NCBI GenBank assembly: GCA_949317995.1
Contig: OX439044.1
Coordinates: 27,476,733 to 27,540,732 of the forward strand
Direction: 5' to 3'
Source of the DNA: Acholoe squamosa
Taxonomy: Eukaryota; Annelida; Polychaeta; Phyllodocida; Polynoidae
Length of the DNA stretch: 64,000 nucleotides
Below, one piece after another: positions 50,978 through 62,810 of this stretch. Within the stretch, counting starts at the first letter, position 1. Every line of letters starts with the position of its first letter. A program made the translations under genes and the position numbers. Under the pieces are notes generated by a model, which saw only the letters and a program-made list of their open reading frames with translations, was not told the DNA's origin and did not search any database.

Positions 50978-52650
50978 GATCTCCAGATCTCACAACGCTC
51001 TTGATGGAAAAGATTCTGATGACGAGAAGAATTGCAACTTCTTAGACTCACAGTCATCAGGAGGACTTGTTCAATTGTTCAGTTTGTCTGGATGAGTTTG
51101 ATCCTGTGGTCACTTTCACTCTCATGTGTCACCTGATCACACTTTACAATAGCACTTTTGGGCTTTTCTCTCCAAATTCCCTTTTATATAATAACATTCT
51201 CAAATGGTAACCCATATTTCAACCCAAACACATTATGGTTTTACACTCTCAATACAGGTATAAACAGATATATATATAGATATCCACCTCAACTCCTTTC
51301 CACGTGCACAATACAGGCATTTATATTTAAACTATTGTTCTCATGAGACAGAGCAGATCCTGTCCCTTCAGTGTCAAGTTGGAGCACTAAATGTTCATAA
51401 ATACATCCAACTCACAAGAATGTCACAGAGGAAAAGAAACACAACTGATTCCCTTGCATGTTACAAAGACACCTATGGCATTTTGCCTACTCCTGACTCA
51501 ATACTGGTCGGTCTGACCGGTGCACCAATTTACTGTTTATTATTATTTTTTTAACACAAAGAACATTCCTTTTACTAAAGGAATATAACTGCCTCTTACT
51601 GTTTTGTATTTGAAAGAGGGTATTAGAATATATACATTGTCTATATAGAGAAAATGGTTAGTGTAGTGAAGAAGATTTCTACAATAATCCAGAGATCATG
51701 CGAAAAAGAATTCATGCAGAAAAGGATTCTCGAGAGTACTCCATTCTCATTTCGGAAGTGAGGACGCACGCCATGAAAGTCAAGGTTTGCCACAGAGGAT
51801 TAGGAACTAATATCTCGGCATAAAGACGCTGTTCTCCACTCTTAACTTCCGTTCGCTTTGTTCTCGATAGACATGAATAGCCATTCGTCGACGTTTGCAT
51901 ATTCTGCATTTCGGCGTCGGACGGTCTTGAGGTTGGCACATGAAACACCATGGACTAATTTCTTCGAACATGCACAACTTCCCTACCACGTACTTCTGAT
52001 AATAGTCGTTATCTACTTTTCTCAGTTTTTCAGGCAAAGTTGCGATGCACCAGCCTCCTTGTACGATATGCGCCACAGCTAGAGTTTCTAATGATTTAAC
52101 ACTGGTCGTGTCCTTAAGTGGTAAAACCCAGTCGTAACAATCCAGCTCTTGGTCTAAACAAAATTCCTCATCTCTTGCCGATACCTGCCAGGTATGTCCT
52201 ATTTTAATGTACTCCAATTGCATTTTGTCGACATTTCTGGGATCTCACGATCCACCCTCTTGGCTCTGGCCGACCATCTACTCTCTCAAAGCACAGGAAA
52301 AAAAAAGAACTCACTTTGAGATGACTCTCATGATAGATTGAAGACAGAGTGTATAAAGACTAGCAACATAGTTCCAGAGCAGTGGGGGCTCTAAACTCCT
52401 CAATTATGGCATCATAAGCAAGCCATCCTCAAATTCAAACCATATAATTCCCAATACATATCCGCAGTTGTCCAGAAAAGAAAACTGTCGACACAGTGAA
52501 CGTCCCTAGATCACACATGTCAGTACAGACAACTCTGGTGTCGCACTTTCCCTCAAGTAAGATGACTCCGGCCACTATGGCATATCGGCACCAGCTTCCA
52601 CTGTTGGCAAGCCTAAGGCGTTGGTATGCAAAGACATACTGAAAAGAAAG
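50978..52650. other. No gene seen
   Basis: Short ORFs only; the longest is 138 codons on the minus strand (52223-51807), Cys-containing (CMCQPQDRPTPKCRICKRR) but unrecognised. T tract near 51545. Confidence 0.4.
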
Positions 52651-52797
52651 GAATCCACAGAGCAAGAAAATGAGAAGATACAAGAACTGATGTCATCACT
52701 GGTCTTCCAGAACATGAAACTGGAAAGAATCCACGGAGTGAGAAGATGAGAAGATGCAAGAACTGACGTTCTCACTGGTTCTCCAGAGCATGAAGCT
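52651..52797. repeat. Tandem duplication of about 76 bp
   Basis: GAATCCACAGAGCAAGAAAA at 52651 recurs as GAATCCACGGAGTGAGAAGA at 52727, followed in both by AAGAACTGA, CTCACTGG and CCAGARCATGAA. Confidence 0.85.
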
Positions 52798-52990
52798 ATG
52801 TCTCAACCTTCCTGAACTCTGTGAGATGCATCCTTCTCAAGAGACGGCCCACAACTGACCACTCGATCTGGATCAGCGGTATTTATATACACACCTGTGT
52901 ATCCCACTCACGGCACCCTGTAGTGCATGGTCACATTTAACCCGCATGGTTGCAGATGACATATTTCTTGTCATGATCGCTCACTCTGAA

Positions 52991-52992
<2 letters not shown>

Positions 52993-53054
<62 letters not shown>
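52993..53054. repeat. (TA)n microsatellite, about 31 units
   Basis: Perfect alternating TA of 62 bases. Cruciform-prone; no gene adjoining. Confidence 0.98.
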
Positions 53055-53058
<4 letters not shown>

Positions 53059-55211
53059 TTTTAGGGGTTTTGAGAAAAGAGAAAAGAATACTACTTAGAA
53101 AGATTAGACATGAACAGGAACCTTCGTCATACCTGACTAGGTAGAGAGGTGGAGAAATAGTGAAATCCTAAGAAGCTCTTAGAGTCTCTGCTTTCTCAGT
53201 CCTCCACAACGATTCTATAAATGACAACTGCTCCCTGCGCCATTCCAAGATCTCGAGTGTTATCCAACCTCCCAGGGCACAACACTGCCGAAGGAATTAA
53301 GATCTTGATACTGATGACGAAGCCACTCAGGATAACAACACATGTCCATGTACATACTCTGACACCATAGGGCACATAACAAGGTCTACCGAATCGGCGG
53401 TGTCCTTCCTGAAGCCAACTTAACTTGATGGTATTCCAGTGGCTCCATGCGCCTCTGAGGCTCCAACAGAAAATTACCTTTCTCCTTCTAGAGGGGAAAT
53501 ACTATGAACCACGAATTTTCAGAGTTTTGTGGGTTTTTTTTTGGTTTTTTTTTTACTAAACTTTTAACAATTCTTTCCCAGGTATTCCTACACAAAAGAC
53601 TTGTTTCTAATAGTACCTTTGGTACTACTCCATGCTGCTCAGCAATATTCTATTTAGGCAAGATGGCTGAAAACAATGAACAAGACAGAAGATCACACAC
53701 TTATAGTTGACACCCTTTAGTGGTTTTTGGGAGAATAATTCAAAGAAGATTGCACCATCTTCCAAGAAAAGAACACGGTGACTATAGGGTTGTTCTGCAA
53801 TTTCCACTTCAAGAACTCCGCCTTCTTGCAATAGTGACGCTGGGCTGCTTTCAGCACCTCGTCAAACATCATCAAAAGTGGAGGAGGAGAAGCCCTCACT
53901 CAACACATTCAAACCTGACAATTGAGAAGCACCGTGTGACGATCCGGCATGACCTGATCCCACTCTTTTCTCAAGAGTAACGATCCTCTCCCGCTTCTCA
54001 AACGACCAGGACCGGCCTTGGTCATGGCTCGTTTTCGCATAGGTGGGTCACACAGTTGACCAACTTCACCAAATCATCAACATCACAGAGGAGAAAGAAA
54101 AGGATCTCTGACACCAGTGGTACTCCACTAGGAGTGCTGTATCTCCAGCCACGCTCCACCCTTGCTGGACCATTTCAAAAGAACTCATTTCATAAAACTC
54201 GCTCCTGCCGCGGTGAAACTATTCGGTGGGTAAGAAAACACCAGCATTCCTCACATACTCAAAATCCAGGCAACCCTCCTCAGAAAAGAATCAAGATTTA
54301 TTCAGAATTTTAAAGAGCAAAAGTATATAATGTATGATGTTAGAAGGGAAATGCCTATCCATTTTATTTTATTATCATTATTTGTTTATCTTAATTTTTT
54401 TTTACAGCCCTTCCTTCCTCAACATGAACTGGGCTTGTGACAAGCTCAATGGCGTGCTGACCTACAAAGAACGCACCAGACAAGCATGGAGGCAAGTGAG
54501 AATCACCTGTCCGTCAGACCAGACTTCCCAATCCGCCTGTCAACACAGGTTAGAAAATATCTCAGATTTTCAGTGGAACCCTGTCGTCCCTTGACTTATC
54601 CACAAAGGATGTCCCCGTGCAATGGGCTGGCACATGTCACCGTCGATGACGACTAAACCAGCAATGGAGATAATAATCCTTTTGGGAGCAAGGATTTTGA
54701 AACAATTGGGGTGGAACAAAAAAAAAATTTACGGGGATTTTTAAGAGGTTTTTAATGGATTTAAGGGACAGAAGAACTTAAATGGATGGGTTTTCTCAAG
54801 GCATTCATAAGAACACTATAACATGCCGCTACAATTACCTGGGTCCAAACATAGCCTCCTGAACAAGAAACAGGAGACAAAGGGATCTGCTTTCGAAACA
54901 GTGAGATTACCTAGGAGCAACCTTGCAGTGACTCCAGTCATTCCCAGGAAATGTTTTGGTAAGAGACCTTCTGGAGACGTCATTATTCCTGCTGATCTTG
55001 AGATCAACCAGGCTCATGAGATTCCTCCATTCCATTCCAACACCCATGCAAAGATTTCTTAAGAAAAAATACGAGAAAAACAACAAGAAGATGCAAGAAA
55101 ACATCGTGAAAAATGCAGGAAAACATCATGGAACACCATTCTCGCGGACCTGACCCATGAGACTCTCGGTCTCACCACACTCCTCCAGATTCAGAGGCAA
55201 CTGATCACCAT
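53055..55211. other. No gene seen
   Basis: Contains GTTTTTTTTTGGTTTTTTTT at 53530 and TTATTTTATTATCATTATTT-type AT stretches at 54360. ORFs are short and unrecognised. Confidence 0.45.
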
Positions 55212-55266
55212 CTTCCAGGCTCCAAAGCCATAATTCCACCTTCCAGGCTCCAAAGCCATAATTCTC
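55212..55266. repeat. Tandem duplication of 28 bp
   Basis: TTCCAGGCTCCAAAGCCATA at 55212 and again at 55240, perfect over at least 24 bases. Confidence 0.92.
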
Positions 55267-56349
55267 TCCACCTCTCGCAGTGGGGCAAGTCAAAGCTCTC
55301 AGAGAAATAGTATGACTGGCTAGAATAAGTACTTCAGGTGTTACTTCCAGAGGACAATCAAGCTCTCCCTTACCGCAGTGGGCATTCCTTCTAGTGTGCC
55401 CTGACGCCACAGAAACTAGACTGATACAGAAGAAGACAATGGATCATAAGAGACGTGCCTATGATTTATATAGTTTCTTTATTACTATTGTTTATTTTAC
55501 TATTATTTATTTATTATATTTTTTTTAAAAACATACACCCACCATCTCTTAACGGTGGTTACTCTATGCACCCCAATAGCAACAAAGAGACATCCCAAGA
55601 CTTCGGGAAGCTGCAAGATGAAAGAGAAAACAAAAGATATCACTACATACCAGGAACTTCATCTCAAGGATGTCATCTCAACTGGATGACAATAAACTCG
55701 ACAGCCTATACTCTCCTGTGATCCTGACGGAAAAAGGGCATTCATGAAAAAGAGAAAACCTTCCCGACATTGATTGATTTGTAAAAGGGCTGACAATCCA
55801 GGTTTTTCTGTACATAGAAAGAAAGAAATCTCACACTCGGCTCACAGTGTTCTCACTCTCTCAACTCCCGCCTATCTACCAGTTCTCAAATACCACAAAC
55901 CAAAGGCAAAAATACCAGGTTGTTAACTTCAACACACACGCCTATATATAGTTTATTGTATATTATTTAAGGTTTATTTTATTATTATTACTATATTATT
56001 TTTTTTTACCAAGACAAGAGACTTTTAACCCCTATTGGAGTTTCTACCAATACTAGTGAGAGCCATGTGACCGCCATTCAGACGCAACGGCAGCCAGTGA
56101 ACTACCTATTTATACATTTTGAAAAACTCCTTCTCATTTTTCGATGCACTTAGCCATTTAACAACCCTGTTATATTTCCTACGCACAGAGAACAGTGATG
56201 CTCCGGGTTTCTCGTCCCAGCTTTCCTTATACGTAAAGACGCTGATACCCTCACGACTCCTGTAGGGTCACAAGAACACCTCCCAAAGGCTGCAAAGCTG
56301 ACAGGTCTAAACCTGCTGCTCTCGCACTCATGACAAGAATTACACCATC
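55267..56349. other. No gene seen
   Basis: Two similar AT-rich stretches rich in TTTATTATTATT (about 55470-55530 and 55945-56010) each followed by an ACCAAG or AACATAC block; otherwise nothing recognised. Confidence 0.4.
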
Positions 56350-56469
56350 CATCTTTACAGATGGAAGTGTTGGTGCCCGCGCCCATACGCGCCACACACT
56401 TTTGAGAGGGGAGGGAAAGGGGGATAGAAAAGGAGAGGTATAGACCCTTTTAAACGGCTAGGGAAGCCC
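56350..56469 (+). mobile_element. SINE-like repeat, 3' part
   Basis: TGGTGCCCGCGCCCATACGC, CCACACAC, AGGTATAGACCCTTTTAAAC and GGCTAGGGAAGCCC match the last two thirds of the family (26516-26708). The head is missing. Confidence 0.75.
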
Positions 56470-57766
56470 AACATTACAGAAAATCAGAGAAGAATGAATC
56501 GGCCTCTCGCATAGTCACCATGATTCAGAACGTCTCGATGCAGAGCACCCCTACAGGAGACAATGATTACTCTGGTTTGATTCAGGGTGTGGCTCTGGCC
56601 ACAGCCATGAATTCAGCATCTACACTGCCCCTTTAGGCCAAGGTAAAAAGAAGAAAAAGATGGTCTCATTCTCTTTTCCTCAGGAGGAGACACTGAGCCA
56701 CCCAAGGTCATCCCAGACAGGACATTTCCTGAGTATCGGGTTGGTACATGTACAATCCGATCGCATGTCAGGTCATAATGGCTACAAACCACCATAAAAA
56801 CGAAGAATCACTGCATCCTCGGGTCTTGCTCGGTGAGCTGACCACTCTCCAGACCCAGGGACATTCTACAGGATGTCACGCAGAGGTTGTTATTATTATA
56901 TTATTCCTTTTTTTTTGCTACGTGGGTAATCCAATTGGACCCCAGGTCATAATGACCGCAAACTTATCATAAAAATAGGGGTCATTGCCTCCTTTGGACT
57001 CAAGATTCTGGAGCCCGCGAACCAACCGCACTTCAGAACCTCGTCATCAAAGAGTGGAGAATCCGACAGCTTCACAGGTTATTATGTCCGTGTGCCATTA
57101 CAGGCATTGCGTAACCTCACCCTGTGAACTTACCACTCTTCAAAATGACAACAAGTCCCGGAGAGGAATCCATTTGTCAGACTTATATAGATGGGGAAAC
57201 AGGATAGCTCACTCTGTAGCGGCATTCTAGACACGGAATGTCACCCAGATGCTCAATTGATACGTGGATGAACCAATAGTGCCTCGAGTCGAGGGCTGGG
57301 TTGAAAGTTCAGAAGAAAGGAAGTGATCAGGGCTCGTGATCTCACCTGTGAGTCCATAAGACCTCAGGAGTCACTACCATCCCCCAAGGGACATCCCAGA
57401 CACAGGACATCACCTAGAGGTCTGATTAGTATGTGGGCAACCCGATTGCCTCCCAGGACAACATGCCTGGGAACCACTGAAGGTAAGATAGTCACCAGAA
57501 CACATGGCCCAACCCGTGAGTCCGTCATATCCCCAAAACTACAACAAAATTCCAACAACAACGCACCCGAAGTGTGGTCAATCACTCGCTTTTGCTCATG
57601 ATATATGCTATTGATACAGTGCTTACAGGAGGAACAGTAACGTACCTCCATGTGGATGGAAATACTCAAAATGACCGACATCAGAGTCTGCCCACACAAG
57701 TAGACAGGAATAGGGGTCACTTTCACCTTCTCAGAGGACATTCATGACTTTATACTCACTTCTCTC
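56470..57766. repeat. Degenerate repeats of about 180 bp
   Basis: A block of the form CAGGTCATAATGRCYRCAAAC and AATCCRAYYG recurs at about 56757-56800, 56928-56975, 57060-57110 and 57435-57470, with GAGCTGACCACTCT or GAACTTACCACTCT phrases after two of them. The copies are strongly diverged, so boundaries are uncertain. No gene recognised. Confidence 0.5.
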
Positions 57767-57976
57767 CAGTATAGTCACACTATATCCCATTAGAACCATT
57801 GTACTTCTCTAAACCAACTTCTTCAAACTTCCTACCAACACAATCACTGATAGGTTAATGACCATGCCCTTCAGTATAGACACACTATATCTCACTCGAC
57901 CCACTGTACTTTTCTTCAACCAACTCCTCCAAATTTCCTGCCAGTACGACCAATGGTAGGCAGATGAAAATTGTTC
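57767..57976. repeat. Tandem duplication of 105 bp
   Basis: CAGTATAGTCACACTATATC at 57767 recurs as CAGTATAGACACACTATATC at 57872; both continue with CCA(C/T)TGTACTT, CAACT, TTCCT and GATAGG/GGTAGG blocks. Confidence 0.85.
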
Positions 57977-58048
57977 TGTTCTAAATTATTCAGATTATGT
58001 ACCAGAATACTCAGGCACCTCTCGTGCCCACTCTACCTCTCTTTTTGT

Positions 58049-58051
<3 letters not shown>

Positions 58052-58112
<61 letters not shown>
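58052..58112. repeat. (TA)n microsatellite, about 30 units
   Basis: Near-perfect alternating TA, second in this region after 52993-53054. Confidence 0.98.
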
Positions 58113-58116
<4 letters not shown>

Positions 58117-58448
58117 TTCAGACATCACTGTCTGAACTTTCCTGACCACTGTCTGAACTTCCCCAAATGTTCATTTTATTTAAATCTGCGTAATTCCTCA
58201 CCTCTCCAAACCAATAATATATTACAACATGAGTGTGGCTGAAAAAATGAAGTCAACAAAGCACAAAATAGACTCTTTCAGCAGATCTCAGTGGATAATG
58301 TAAAGATAGCCTGCGGATGAAAATCAAAGAAACATTAGTAACAAAGGGCAAATATCATTTTAGTCAAGGCTCCTACGTGGCACAATGCACACGCAAATGT
58401 CAGTTCATTTCCACACTTCAGGTTCTGGAAAAAGAATAAAAGAAAGAT

Positions 58449-58552
58449 CATACCTTAAATGCTGGAAAAGAAAAGAAAAGAAAACTTGAGTGTGATTATT
58501 TTCATACCTTAAATGCTGGAAAAGAAAAGAAAACTTAAGTGTGATTATTTGA
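58449..58552. repeat. Tandem duplication of 54 bp
   Basis: CATACCTTAAATGCTGGAAA at 58449 and 58503, each followed by AAAGAAAA runs and GTGTGATTATTT. Confidence 0.92.
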
Positions 58553-58600
58553 GAACATGAATGCAAACCCTCCAGAAGGAAGAAATGCAGGTTAAGTAAT

Positions 58601-58860
58601 CTCCCGCACTCAACAAGAATCTCTGCTGTCGGCGGATGGCTACCTGAAAAGTTTCTGCCAAATGTTCAAAATGCCCATCGTATTCACAGGCTCTGCAGAC
58701 ATAGGACACGTCTGTGAGATTGGTAAGTTTCTCCCACACGCAACAAGAATCTCCGCTGTCAGCGAACAGCTGCCTGAAAAGTTTCTGTCAAATGTCCAGA
58801 ATGCCCAAGCGTTTTCACACGCTCCACAGACATTGGACATATCTGGGAGGTTGGTAAGTT
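58601..58860. repeat. Tandem duplication of 130 bp, each copy ending GGTAAGTTT
   Basis: CTCCC(G/A)CAC then CAACAAGAATCTC at 58601 and 58731; both copies keep CTGAAAAGTTTCTG, CAAATGT, AATGCCCA, CAGACAT and end TTGGTAAGTTT, a good 5' splice-site consensus. Short ORFs run through both copies on both strands, none recognised. Confidence 0.9.
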
Positions 58861-60004
58861 TCGTTATTTCTGAGTTTCTTCAGACTCCTGACATTAAGCT
58901 ATGTTTTCTATTCAAGTCATATTTCCTCTCTAAGGAAGTACCCTCACTCACAGAAAGTTTGTCATACACACGCGGTATGTTGTTCTGGCAATGAATGAAA
59001 TTCCCTCTCTCAAACTCATGAAATTCAAATCCTCTGGACTCTTGCCAAATAATTATTCACAAATAAACATAATTGACAAGCTACACACCATACACAGGAC
59101 TGTTTAGCGCACACCACAACATAATTAGTTATTCGCGCGCAATAAACATTATTGACAAACACATATGTAGCGTAGCTAACAAATCGCTCACTATAAGCAA
59201 CACTGACAACCAGACAATAATAATGTGGTGCACCATAAGCAACAATGACTATTAAACATCAATGTGGTTAGTAAGCTGTACACCATAGTCACCACTGATA
59301 GCTACCATAGCATAATCAGTTAGTGGCCCATAATACGCAAAGTTGGGAATGATACATCATAGCACGTTCAATAAGCAGCTCACAGTGATGTGACAAACAA
59401 TATACGAAACATGACGGCACAACAAACGGTAATTTTCAACATAATAGGCCCGCTAAACCCTTGTTAGCCTTTTCTTATTTCACTTTTCTGATTTCACAAC
59501 GACAAATTTTCAAAGGATCAACCACAGATTGCATCAATAATTTGCATCTGGGATCCATCCTACATCTCCCTTGCTATAATTCTGGGGTTTTTAATTATCA
59601 GAGAGGCCTCATAACATGTTTCTTAATATGACTATGGCAATTCTCAGACACAGCGTCTCAGGCAGCTCAATATTGCTTTCACAGACATACGAGGTCCTTG
59701 TCCGCGAACTACTTTGGGAATGTCTGCAAATTTCATAACTCTTGTACACAAATCTCATCACTCATTCACACTTTCATGCTCAAGTTTCATGACTCATCCA
59801 TACCTTCATGCACAAACTTAGTGACTCCTTCATACCTTTATGCACAAACTTCGTGCCTCATTCATACTCTCCTACACAAATCTCATAACTCATTCATACC
59901 CTCATACACAAATCTCATTCATCATTTCATACTATGCCGGCTCACAGTCACACACTTTACACACCATGTTTTAGAATCACTCACACAGTTCATGAGTCTG
60001 TTGA
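58861..60004. other. No gene seen; diffuse short repeats
   Basis: Around 59060-59400 phrases such as ACCATAAGCAACAATGAC recur imperfectly; around 59740-59930 CTCAT(T/A)CAT and CACAAA(T/C)CTCAT recur every 30-35 bp. The latter may be the diverged upstream part of the 60-kb array. Confidence 0.45.
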
Positions 60005-60454
60005 GAAGTTACACACTCATTATAGACGTGTTATAAAGTTACACATACACACCATGTATGCTCAAAAGTTACACATACACACCAAATGTACACTCAACAG
60101 CCACAGGTGCACCCTAAGTGTGTTGAAAAGTTACACACACACCATAAGTGTGTTGAAAAGTTATACCTTGGCCTCATATATGTTCTAAAGTCACGCTCAT
60201 ATACCATGTACAAATTTATAGAAGTTACGAGCACGTCATAAGTGTGTTGAAAAGTTACAAACACTCTGCAAGCGTGCTACAAAGTTACACCTTGGCACCA
60301 TTCATGCTCAAAAGTTACACAGTGACATCATTCATGCTCAAAAGTTACACAGTGACATCATTCATGCTCAAAAGTTACACAGTGACATCATTCATGCTCA
60401 AAAGTTACACAGTAACATCATTTATGCTCAAAAGTTACACAGTGACATCATTCA
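60005..60454. repeat. GTTACAC array ending in five 30-bp units
   Basis: The unit TTCATGCTCAAAAGTTACAC then AGTGACATCA begins at 60301, 60331, 60361, 60391 and 60421, nearly identical. Upstream (60005-60300) AAAAGTTACAC recurs irregularly with GTGTGTTG and CATAAG spacers, so the array grades from old to recently homogenised. Because 30 is a multiple of three, a decapeptide frame is open but no protein is recognised. Confidence 0.92.
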
Positions 60455-60470
60455 ATCTTCATTACACACA

Positions 60471-60524
60471 CGAGAGGGACAGGAAAGGAGAGATAAGACC
60501 CCTTTAAGTGGGCTAGGGAAGCCC
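60471..60524 (+). mobile_element. SINE-like repeat, 3' end fragment
   Basis: CGAGAGGGACAGGAAAGG, ATAAGACCCCTTTAAGTG and GGCTAGGGAAGCCC match the end of the family. It abuts the end of the 30-bp array. Confidence 0.7.
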
Positions 60525-61215
60525 AAACGTGTTGCCCTCACTCCAGGTTGATGGGCACATTGAAACTGTCATAGCTCCACAATTTTATACCTACCCATGC
60601 GGCTGTCTCCAAAGCCAAAATTCCATGATCACTGATCAAATCTCCAAAGTTGTGTAGCTATTGGACAAATCTCCAAAGTGGTATGTCCAGTGGGTAAATA
60701 TGGTGAAACGCTCTAAGAGTTTCACTCTCACTTTCATAACTGGTAATCCATTGCAGCACAAACACAACACAAGTAGTTCCGCGGCACACAGAGAGAATGT
60801 CAAGGTGGTCGGTGGTCAGTGTCGGTATGTCCAACGACCATCGACCTCCCTTTGCTGTGGTGAATGTTATGTCTCCCCATGGCTACACTCCCATAGATCT
60901 CCGTGGTGAGTTTGCCATGTCCACAAGCAGCCTCAATTGGAACAAGTTCACTCCAGCAAGAATTTATAAAACTCTAATGCTGGGTCTATGTGTCGGTGTC
61001 CGGTCCAGAGAAACATGTCCTCTCCCCATGGTGCCTGTCGCCCAACTGCGGTGGACGCGCGTCCCACTGTGGTGGACGTGCATCCCCCTGTGGTGGACGT
61101 GCGCGGTGCCACTCTCTCCAGACAGGGTCATGACCTCATTTGCATAGCATCCCCTGCCCTCTGGCATTCTGGACATCGTGTGTTCTGTAATAAACACCCC
61201 CTTGGCGACAATTTG
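60525..61215 (+). other. Possible solo LTR end with poly(A) signal and primer-site-like sequence
   Basis: Plus-strand order: TTTATAAAA at about 60964 (TATA-like), AATAAA at 61189-61194, then ACACCCCC and TTGGCGACAATTTG. TGGCGACA-type sequences are common primer binding sites in Gypsy elements. A 24-bp unit, CTGTGGTGGACGTGC, is repeated three times at about 61035-61100. No gag follows and no LTR start was fixed, so this is tentative. Confidence 0.3.
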
Positions 61216-62589
61216 TAGGGTCCAAAATTCGTGTTCCCATCAAATATTGAGGTTATTTAATTTATGTTCAATGTTAATCACTACTTTTGGTTGCTATTTG
61301 AATAGACCTAAAAATGGTTTCTGGCTATTATACTCAAAGGAGACGGAGCTCTCACACAAGAGTACCGTACTTTCCGAGCAACTTCTAGACATCTCCTTAT
61401 TTGGTGATGTCTTGGCCGCATCCGCTCCGCAGCATTACATCAGCAAGTTGTTTTTCAACATTTCAAGTTTCAACAAAAATGGCGTCCTCCCCAGCAACGA
61501 TCTCCGTCATACAGAGAAGTATCATTTTCTTATTATCCCCTCAGTGGTGGCAATTTCCTTTCATGCTTGCCATTTTTACTCTAAAAGCTCATGGTATTGA
61601 AATGTCGTTCATTTAATGTACTGAATTTTAACACTGATTGAATCAATAGCCGTGTTATTTCTTGAGCTGCTCAAACAGCCGGTACTGACCGTCTTCAACT
61701 GGTCAGCCATTTTGTTTCAATTTCATCAGCTCACCCATGTTGAATTTTGACCTGCCAATTCCAAACTTTTGAATTTATGACTCCGAATTCACGCAATTTA
61801 CGCGAATTAATTCTCATTTTCAGCCCCCATATTCATGGTGGAATTTCTTGGCCAAATCACCAATGATTTCCGTGGACCACCTCGATGGGTCTCCAGGCGG
61901 TCACCACGACCTTTTTAGTCGGCCCTTCACTCTATGAAGGTACCGTTCTATGCCCCCTTTCTCAATAATGATGTTCTAATAATTTCCTCACATTTCAACT
62001 GATAACTTCCCAATTTTATCCAAAAATGGATCCATATGGGACCACTTGCGATAATATAGCCTACAGTTTCACAAAGTAATTTCATATTGATCTGCTCAAA
62101 ATGACTCAACTCGCAATTTCCCCAAAACATTTTCATATTGAACTATCCAGAATAATTCAGCATATAATTCTCCCTAAATTTCCACCTCAGATTTACTCAA
62201 AATTTTCCAGTTAACAATTTCCCAACGAATTTCAGACTTCTCAATTTCCATGATTTTGAATTTGGTAGCTTTGGTGATAACCCTCTCTTTTTGAATCCCG
62301 TTTTGGGGTGCCCCCATGAAATAACTATATTTTCAGCCTCGATTCTTGGTGTTCTGATGTGGATTTACGAGCCGAGTTGATGCTCCCCAAGATGGCCTTC
62401 ATACTCAAATACCTCTCAGCGAGCTCCCCGCCTTCCTGCAAGACAGCCAAATTTTGTGAGTGTTAATGTGTTCCCCTGTAGGTTTCCTGATAATAACCCC
62501 ACTGTCACTATTGTTCCTGAATTTTCCCAAAATAATCATTTTCCCCCTTTAGAGGATAAATTCACTTAGGGTTAGGTATGTATTTAGGT
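61216..62589. other. No gene seen
   Basis: AT-rich with many AATTTCC and AATTTTG words at 61740-62260. It may include the distal part of the 3' LTR that starts at 62794 on the minus strand, whose end could not be located. Confidence 0.4.
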
Positions 62590-62794
62590 ATATATATATT
62601 TTTTTTTTTGCAAAAATCTTATTCTGCCCTTGCTTCCTCAATCACTGATAATTTTGAATGCGCGCGTGCTTCATGCCTCGAGGCTCGAGTTCCCCTATCA
62701 TGGCCCCTACGTAGTAGACCTTCAGTACAAAAGTCGATGTGCTTTCGTGTACTCTGACATAGTCAAGCACAGTCTAGTGGGTGATTCTAAAGCA
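62590..62794 (-). repeat. Start (U3) of the 3' LTR of the envelope-bearing element
   Basis: On the minus strand it begins TGCTTTAGAATCACCC immediately after the AAAAGGGG polypurine tract. A TATATATA box-like run (A/T tract then ATATATATACC) lies at about 62590-62605, about 190 bases into the LTR. The end of the LTR, to the left, is not defined. Confidence 0.5.
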
Positions 62795-62802
62795 CCCCTT
62801 TT
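62795..62802 (-). other. Polypurine tract AAAAGGGG
   Basis: Lies eight bases after the envelope stop codon (TGA, 62813-62811) and is followed directly by TG, the canonical env-tract-LTR arrangement. Confidence 0.65.
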
Positions 62803-62810
62803 GAGGCAAA

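Noticed and set aside
50630-60454. CRISPR-like arrays among the regular repeats
   Set aside because: Units are contiguous without unique spacers, no cas-like genes are present and the DNA is eukaryotic in character.
60244-60507. Decapeptide-repeat ORF in the 30-bp array
   Set aside because: The period is a multiple of three, so one frame stays open automatically; no start context or domain, and the upstream older repeats are not in frame.
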